This document shows positions 48,501 to 57,500 of a stretch of 64,000 bases of DNA, one piece after another (positions within the stretch are counted from its first letter, which is position 1; every line of letters begins with the position of its first letter). The stretch covers positions 354,001 through 418,000 of the forward strand of contig JAAOOA010000159.1 in assembly GCA_012861695.1 (NCBI GenBank), written 5' to 3'. Position numbers and translations under genes: made by a program. Source of the stretch: Trematomus loennbergii. Its lineage: Eukaryota > Chordata > Actinopteri > Perciformes > Nototheniidae. Below the pieces are notes generated by a model that made no database searches, had not been told where the DNA came from, and saw nothing but the letters and a program-made list of their open reading frames with translations.

Positions 48501-51500
48501 CTGTATTTGTGTTTGCTTAAATAACTCAGACGAAGCTCATGTCTGAGGTCGGAAGGTAAACAGACGCCTCATTTACAGCAAGTGGGCGCGGGAGGTTTTT
48601 CTTCTTCTTTTTCTCTCGTTTTTTGGCGGATTGCAACTTTAAGGTGCATACCGCCACCTACTGTACTCGCCGTGAAGTTGTTTGCGGCCTGCCAGTAAAC
48701 CCAAAGCAGAAGAAGAAGAAGTGACGTCAGCGGTTCATTTGCCTAATCCACCCCCAGGAACTCATTTTGGTGTGAACGCGATCTGCTTTAGTTCATCAGA
48801 ACTAAAAGAGCTCTCATGAACTAAAGTTCTCATGAACTATTGTGGAAAAGTACTTGGTGTGAACGCGCCTATTTTGAATGCAGGACTTTTACTGTAACAG
48901 AATATTCCTACACTCTAGTACTTTTACTGAAGTACAAGATCTGAGTACTTCTACTTTTACTCAAGTACAAGATCAGAGTACTTCTGCTTTATCTCAAGTA
49001 CAAGGTCTGAGTACTTCTACTTTTACTCAAGTACAACATCTGAGTACTTCTACTTTTACTCAAGTACACATCTGAGTACTTCTACTTTCACTCAAGTACA
49101 ATATCTGAGTACTTCTAATTTCACTCAAGTACAATATCTGAGTACTTATTCCACCTCTATCTGTATATATTTTTTTCCTTCTAATTTGTTATTATTTCTG
49201 ACCCTCTCTATCAGTCCAAAGTCGCAACGGCTCATTTAAAAAATAAACGTGGATTGGTGTAAAAAAACTAGCTTTTCAGGGTTCGGGTGTTTTGTTTGAT
49301 TTTAAATAAACAAAGTCTTGGATTTCAGAATATGAAACTGTTATTGCCAAATCTCATGATAAATACATTTTTGAAGCTTGTAAAGGGAAGAAGAGGCAAC
49401 TCTCAATTCGCACCCTGCTCTTCCGCTGAAATTATGAAGTAAGGGCGTATAGTAATCATAGATAAACACGACAGGGTCCGTTACAGTTTGTTTTCATCTG
49501 TTTTCAAATAAACAAAGTATTGGCTTTCAGGATATTAAACTTGTTTCGGCAAATTCAGATGATAAATACAGCTTTAAAGCTTGTAACGGCATTATTACAA
49601 GCGGAGAACGGAGTAATTTAACATCAAAGCAGGCATAACAACAGCTGGTGTTTCTCGTGAGTGTTTCCCCGGTACACAAACACAATACACACAAACACAA
49701 AAATACACAAACACAAAGACACACACACTCGCGAGCTTCACCCAGACCAGTAATACAAACGAAAATGTGTCTGCGGGTCAATGTGACTGATTTCGATAGA
49801 GCAAGTCACATTTGGTTTAGGCACGAAACATACTACCAGTAGAAATACATTGCTTTTAAAATCGCTCTGTGTCGAATCAATAGATTATATTTCGTGACTA
49901 TAACACGAAATGCCGTGAGACTGGGTTGAATTACAACAGTGAGTGCTTCATCCTCTGAACACCACAGGATGGCGACTGTAACGCACATAACATAGGTACG
50001 CTACTCTGAAATGATTGTCCCCTGCAATTATTATTATCCCTCATAGAGTTTGCTATTCAGCTTGCTAACGTTAGCATAAACAAACGTAACATGCAACGTT
50101 AGCCTAATCAAAAATGCTCTACTACGGCGTACCTTTCACGTGGCTCGTCAGCGCAGACTCTTGCATCGTTATTGTTGCACACTTTGCAGGAGGCTACTCG
50201 TGGGCTTGACCCTCGTCTTAGCCATGGCTTGTATTTGTCTTCTGCTAGCCTACGCTCGTTGAAACGGCAACCTCCTGGCATACTGTCATCTATCACTCTC
50301 ATCAGAATGCCCAAGTCACACACGTAACAAAAACACTTGCCGGTCACGTGCATTGCGCGGGAAGGCCGGAGCGGAGCTGTTTTATGTAAAAGCGAAGCAA
50401 TTAAGCGCGCTCCGACTTCTTTATTTTCTTTTAATCTAAAAAGCGAAGTAAAGCATTTACAATTTCAAGCACTTTGTCCCAAATTCAAGCACCATTCCCA
50501 AAATTCAAGCACTTTTAAAACCTTGAAAACACCTCGTACAATTTCAAGCATTTTTAAGGATTTCCAGCACCCGTAAATAGTACCCCCCTCTGAGTGACTA
50601 TCTGTTGACTTCACATCTTTTCACAAACCAGGGGACTTTACTCCTGATTTTTGGAAGACAAGACTGACCCAAGATACCTGTAGTCGACTAATTACAGGCC
50701 TCAATAAAGTTCTGCCATTGGTTGTGCAAAATAAAGGTGGACATAGTGGAAAGTGAAATTGACATTGTCATCAGGTTCTATAAGGCTACTTCAATAAAAA
50801 TACAAAATAATGTATCTGTGTACGTGTTTTACTGTACTGTGATCTGCATGCACTTATCAAACATTTAATTAAAGAATGGTGATATACACAGTGATAGATG
50901 TTAAGGACTAACGTTTATAATAAATAGCCTAGTATTTATCCATATTCATAATAATATTTATATATTCAACAACCATTTTTAATGTAAAAGGTTCATAAAA
51001 TAAAAACACAACACTGTCATTGCAAGTGACACTCAGTTAGTTGACTTTTATGTTCAACTGCTAAATTCGTTACTGATAAAAAAAGGGGCCTTCTACCTAA
51101 TTACCTTAAATAAACTCACTAATTAATGAAACCAGTTCAATTCGCATTATTCTTATCTAAAATATTGATGTGTTCAAATGCTCTTCAAAACACAACTGAA
51201 AGTCCATGAAAGTTGTCTTTCTGTATTTGTGAATGAAGCGCCATCTCCTGGTTAAATCCTGAAATTGAAAATCTGGCAACGCCCTCTTGGAAAATAGTGG
51301 GAGGGCTTAACATTCCCAGACGCTGGTCTTAGGCAGGTTTTAGGCAGGAAGCTGTAAGCTGGAGTCCTATCTGGAGTGCTACATCTGTAGTCTTACTAAA
51401 TGATTATAGATCTTTGGGGAGAGGGAAGGGACTCTCAGAAGATAATGAAGAACAAAAGCCATCGCTCAATAACGTGGGGGGGAGGCTTTATAAAGAATGA

Positions 51501-54500
51501 CATCATCAAGGCATGTATATTAATATTTCAGTGAGAAATGTCAGCCTACATAACCACGAGGCGCTGTCTGTAGTGAGGTCTGTGCTGAAGCGTTCCTCTG
51601 ACGCTGCTGTCGCTCGTTTGAAAGGAAATCCAACCACTGTTAATAAACTATGGCCAGCATACTTGCCAACCCTCCCGATTTTCGCGGGAGACTCCCGATT
51701 TTCATTGCCCTCTCCGGTTTCCTCCCGGGGTCATATTTCTCCGCATTTCCCCGATTTCTGACAAAATCAGATTTACTCAGGACTGTTTCCACTCGGACTT
51801 TAATACAGCCACACCATTGTTTGGTTTCCATGGTAGCGTAGCGCGCGCAACTGAAGTCTGAGAGGGTGAGGAAGATAGTCACAGCAAACAGAACAAGAAT
51901 CGACAATTCTACCCTCTGCTCACTCCTTTCCTGTAAAATACAGGTCCAGCCCACACATATGGTGCTACAGGCCGCAAGGCAGTGCACTTACAACTACAAT
52001 AAGCATGTTAATGTTAATCTAATACAGCTCCGGCGATCCACTAGCACCCCCCCCCCCGCGGTGGTTTTGGAAATGCTCCCGATTTCTGAGGTCTCAAGGT
52101 TGGCAAGTATGATGGCCAGTCAGATTCAGCAGGAGAGTCAGTAAACGTCCGGTCAGCAGAGCGCTGTAGTGCTGTCTCTGCTGTGTAACTACTCTATGTG
52201 ACAGAGGAGGAGAGACGATAAACACTTCATATTCATAAGTACTGCCAGTTACATATATTCAAACTTTCCCACCAACCAACCAGACTTGTATGGACAATTA
52301 GTTCCTGAAGTTAAATCATGCTCCATCTGTTTTGTTATTTTTACTCTGAGCGCAGCCGTGTTGCATTCTGGGAGCTTGTTTCATCACAGCAGCAGAAAGC
52401 CGGCACATGTACAGCCTCTAACGCAAGCTGCAAACATCGCTCCGTTGCTCGAGCGTCACTTTGATAAATACATATTGATCTCAGCACAGAAGTTAAAGAT
52501 GGAGAACTGACCTGAGAGTCTTCAGTCTGCAGTCTGGACTCTCCAGAAGATCTCTCAGCAGCTCCACTCCTGAATCTGCAGATCGTTGAGACTCAGGTCC
52601 AGATCTCTCAGATGGGAGGGGTTGGACTTCAGAGCTGAGGCCAGAGCAGCACAGCTGATCTCTGACAACCTGCAACGTCTCAGTCTGAATAAAGAAAACA
52701 TGATGTAACTTTAGAAAACAAGGTTCCTGTCACGATCTGTCTGTGTTGTGTTTTGTCTTGTCTTTTTCTGTCTTTGGTTTCCTGTTTTGTTTTGAAAAGT
52801 GTTCACCCCTCTTGCCTGCTTGTGCTTCCTGTGTCTGTGTTCCCTCCTGCCTGATTGCCCGATTGTGTTCACCTGGTGCCCCTGTGTTTTCTCCTCCCTC
52901 CTCACCTGTGTCTTGTTTGTGTGATTGGTCTTGTGTGTATTTTAGTTCTGGTTTTTCTGTCTGTCATTGTTGGTTCATTGTTTGTATTTGACTGTGTGTC
53001 ACAGGGTAGTGTTCTGTGTTCTACTTGTACCTTGGATTAAAGGATATCTTGGAAATCTGCATTTGGGTCCTGCCTGCTTACTCAACCCTGACAGAATGAA
53101 CCAACCAGAAATGGGCCCAGCAGATCCATTTGAGGTGGATTTACAAAATGTTACCTTTTCTTTGGCTTGCTGCTATGGAAGGTGGAGGGGAGCGTCCAGT
53201 GTTCAGCAGAGAGAGGCTGCTCTGGCAGAAGCTCACCAGGTGGCAACAGGGGATCAACCTTTAGTTAAGTTCTTACCTGATTGGATTTTGGATTTCCTTT
53301 CGACGTGTGATTCCCGGCCTGCTAGCCCCAGGCATGCTAGCCCCCTGCCTCCCAACTCCCAACCTGACACCATACATCTCGGTGTGTTCCGTCTGGAGTC
53401 AACCCCTGCTTCTTCCCCATTTCCTGCTCCTGTCCAGGAGCCGTTCTCGGGCACTCGTCTGGCTTTTGGAGGTCCACGGAGCCTCCAAAAGGCTCCTAAG
53501 AGAAGGAGTCGCAAGCCCAGGCTAGCAGCCCGAGCCCCAGAAGCCATGCTTTGGGCTCCAGTTCTGGCCCCAGCAGCCATGGTTCCAGCCTCAGTTCTGG
53601 CCCCAGCAGCCATGGTTCCGGCTCCAGAACCGGCCCATACAGCCATGGTTCCAGCCCCAGTTCTGGCCCCAGCAGCCATGGTTCCGGCCTCTGTTCCGGT
53701 CCAGCACGCCATATCTCTTCAGGGAAATCTTCTGGGCCAACATGAGCAGATGATGCGAGCCTTAGCTGAAAGCAATCAGTCCTTGGCTCTACACATGTCA
53801 AACCTTGCTGCTCAGGTCTCAACTTGGACGTCTTCTGCTGCATTTCCTGCCTCCGCCAATTCACCTGTGGATTCCACTCCAGCCCCTCGTGTCCTGTCGG
53901 TGGTCCGGCCGACTCCAGCACCTCGTCTCCTGTTGGCTCTACGGCCGACGCCAACCCCCCGTGTCCTGTTGGCTCTACGGCCGACGCCTACCCCATGTCC
54001 TGTACCGTTGGAGGTCCCGCCGACTACTCTTCTGCCGGGGGTCCTGCCAACCCATGTCCTGTACCGTTGGAGGTCCCGCCGACTACTCTTCTGCCGGGGG
54101 TCCTGCCAACCCTATGTCCTGTGATGTTGGAGGTCCCGCCGACTACTCTTCTGCCGGGGGTCCTGCCAACCCTATGTCCTGTGATGTTGGAGGTCCCGCC
54201 GACTACTCTTCTGCCGGGGGTCCTGCCAACCCTATGTCCTGTGATGTTGGAGGTCCCGCCGACTACTCTCTGCCGGGGGTCCTGCCAACCCTATGTCCTG
54301 TGATGTTGGAGGTCCCGCCGACTACTCTCCTGCCGGGGGTTGCCAACCCTATGTCCTGTGATTGGGGGTCCCGCCGACTCTCTTCTGCCGGGGGTCCTGC
54401 CAACCCTATGTCCTGTCCGTTGGAGGTCCCGCCGACTACTCTTCTGCCGGGGGTCCTGCCAACCCTATGTCCTGTGCCGTTGGAGGTCCCGCCGACTACT

Positions 54501-57500
54501 CTCCTGCCGGGGGTCTTGCCAACTCCATGTCCTGTCCGTTGGGGTCCCGCCGACTACTCTTCTGCCGGGGGTCCTGCCCCCTATGTCCTGTGCCGTTGGA
54601 GGTCCCGCCGACTACTTCTGCCGGGGGTCTGCCAACCCTATGTCCTGTGCCGTTGGAGGTCCCGCCGACTACTCTCCTGCCGGGGGTCTTGCCAATCCTA
54701 TGTCCTGTCCCGTTGGGGTCCCGCGACTACTCTCCTGCCGGGGGTCTTGCCAACTCCATGTCCTTCGTTGGGGGTCCGCCGACAACTCTCCTGCCGGGGG
54801 TCTTGCCAACTCCATGTCCTGTCCCGTTGGGGGTCCCGCCGACAACTCTCCTGCCGAGGGTCCTGCCAACTCCACGTCCAGTATCGTTGGAGATCCTGCC
54901 AACACCTGTTCCGCTGTGGGCCCTGCCAACCCAGATTCTGTCCTGTTGGGGGTTCCACCGACACCTGCTCCGCCGGGTTTCCTGCCTACACCGTGTCCTG
55001 TCCTGTTGGGGGTCCTGCCGATTGCTGCTCCGCCGGGTTTCCTGTCGACACCTGTTCCGCTGTGGGTCCTGCCAACCCCATGTCCTGTCCTGTTGGGGGT
55101 CCCGCCGACACCTGCTCCGCCGGATTTCCTGCCAACACCAGATCCTGTCCTGTTGGGGATCCCGCCGACACCTGTCCCGCCGGGGGTCCTGCCAACTCTG
55201 TGTCCTGTTCCGTTGGGGGTCCAGTCGACACCAGCCCTTGCTCCATCCGGGGTCCCATTGACACCAGCCCATGTCATGTTCAGGATCCCGTCTACGCCTG
55301 TCCCGTCTCCGGTTCCTGTCCGGCCGATACTGGGTCTTGCCGGCCTCCGGAGCTGTCCCGTCGCGCCTTCCTGCCCGGCCTCCGGAGCTGTCCCGTCGGC
55401 GCCTTCCTGCCCGGCCTCCGGAGCTGTCCCGTCGGCGCCTTCCTGCCCGTCCTCCGGAGCTGTCCCGTCGGCGCCTTCCTGCCCGGCCTCCGGAGCTGTC
55501 CCGTCGGCGCCTTCCTGCCCGGCCTCCGGAGCTGTCCCGTCGGCGCCTTCCTGCCCGGCCTCCGGAGCTGCCCCGTCGGCGCCTTCCTGCCCGGCCTCCG
55601 GAGCTGCCCCGTCGGCGCCTTCCTGCCCGGCCTCCGGAGCTGCCCCGTCGGCGCCTTCCTGTCCGGCCTCCGGAGCTGTCCCGTCGGCGTCTTCCTGCTC
55701 GTCCTCCGGAGCTGTCCCGTCAGCGCCTTCCTGCCCGTCCTCCGGAGCTGTCCCGTAGACGCCTTCCTGTTCGCCCTCGAGCCCGGCTCCCTGAGTGCCG
55801 CGGTCTTCGCCCTCAAGCTCGGTCTCCTGAGTTCCCCAGCCGTGGTCTTCGCCCTCGAGCCCGGCCTCCTGACTCTCCCAACCACTGCCTTCGCTCTCAT
55901 GCCCGGGTCCCTGAGTTCGCCCGCTGTGGCCTTCGCCCCTTTTTGGACTCTGCCTTGCCCCCGGGCCGTCCGCCCGGGACCCCTTCCGGGCCCATCCTCC
56001 GGACCCCCTCCACCCACCCTGTTGGTCTTGGTTGTGCGTCCCTCCTCCAGACCCCCTCCACCCACCCTGCTGGAATGTTTTGGACTTTTTGGGACTTTTT
56101 GGGACGTCTGGGATCCGTCCTTGAGGGGGGGTACTGTCACGATCTGTCTGTGTTGTGTTTTGTCTTGTCTTTTTCTGTCTTTGGTTTCCTGTTTTGTTTT
56201 GAAAAGTGTTCACCCCTGTCTTGCCTGTTGCTTCCTGTCTCTGTGTTCTTCCTGTGTCTGTGTTCCCTCCTGCCTGATTGCCGATTGTGTTCACCTGGTG
56301 CCCCTGTGTTTTCTCCTCTCCTCACTGTGTCTTGTTTGTGTGATTGGTCTTGTGTGTATTTTAGTTCTGGTTTTTCTGTCTGTCATGGTTGGTTCAATGT
56401 TTGTATTTGACTGTGTGTCACAGGGTAGTGTTCTGTGTTCTACTTTGTACCTTGGATTAAAGGGATATTCTTGGAAATCTGCATTTGGGTCCTGCCTGCT
56501 TACTCAACCCTGACAGTTCCTGTTTGAAATAACTCTAGGTTTAATAATCTGTTCAGAGTTAAACAGGGTTTTAATGTCAGAGATGATGTAGAAACAATCC
56601 ATTGATAATCTGGAACTATAACTTTGATCAGATCTTTAACAACTCTTTCATTTCCCTCACAGTTCATCAGTACTGACAGCATACTCACTGACTCATGGAG
56701 CACAGAGTGAGTCTTTCTTTCAGATTCACCTTCTCTTTGTTACTCTGATCAATATTCAGTCATTAGCAAAAGTGAGAACAATTATTAAACTGTATTTGTT
56801 CTCAGGTAAATTCAGAAAATCATAAACACAAACAGATCTATATGAACTGCAGTCAGTGAACTGACCTGAGGGTGTCCAGTCTGCAGTTTGGACTCTTTAG
56901 TCCAGAACTCAGCAGCTCCACTCCTGAATCCTTCATCTCTCTGTTGTAACTCAGCTCCAGATCTCTCAGATGGGAGGGGTCAGACTTCAGAGCTGAGGCC
57001 ACGACTTCACATTCAGTCTCTGAGAGTCCACAGTTAGAAAGTCTATAATAACACATATATTACAACTTGTGTTAAAAAAGAGGAAACATATTAACCTCAA
57101 GCATTTGATGAAAAAGGATTCTTGTTCTGATATACATTTTCTGTTATTCCATGTAATATTATATATAATCATTTATTATAATAGAGTTGAATGTGTTGTC
57201 AGTGTGATCTGATCACATGTCTGTGCTCCTGCTGTCAGTGACTGTTACCAAATAAACAGAAATTAAATAACTCACATGACAATATTACAGATGTACATAT
57301 TTAAATGTTCATTAATATTTGGATGTGATGGATGAAGGATGTTTTGGCTTCTCTGAGCATCTGAAAATGTACTGCACACACAAACACAAGTAACAAACCA
57401 ATAAAGTCCCAATATTTTCAGATGTTCCCAGTATATCAGCATTAAGACATAACTGTTATTGGTGGGAAATGATATAGATCTTACTTTAAACTCTAATACA

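Larger units (their letters stand above)
52728..56515 (+). mobile_element. Non-autonomous LTR retrotransposon with tandem-repeat body
   Basis: LTRs 52728-53093 and 56135-56515 (start tgtcacgatctg, end aaccctgaca) are nearly identical apart from a small tandem expansion near 56215-56260. Target duplications gttcc lie at 52723-52727 and 56516-56520. A polypurine tract (ttgagggggggtac) precedes the 3' LTR. The 3.0-kb interior has a gag-like start and two Pro-rich tandem arrays. It has no protease, reverse transcriptase, RNase H or integrase. Probably a Gypsy-type derivative mobilised in trans. It sits in the intron just upstream of LRR exon 2. Confidence 0.92.

Noticed and set aside
44695..50578. 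One single 5.9-kb transposon bounded by ttcaagca-rich ends
   Set aside because: The two ends are similar in composition but do not share a clear inverted terminus or target duplication, so I did not join them.
54669..56294. 541-residue minus-strand ORF, Gly/Glu-rich
   Set aside because: Antisense shadow of the GC-rich tandem arrays in the LTR element; the element's LTRs, polypurine tract and Gag-like start all read on the plus strand.
53805..56513. 902-residue plus-strand ORF as a host gene
   Set aside because: It runs through both arrays and into the 3' LTR in a frame different from the Gag-like start; the open length follows from array units being multiples of three.
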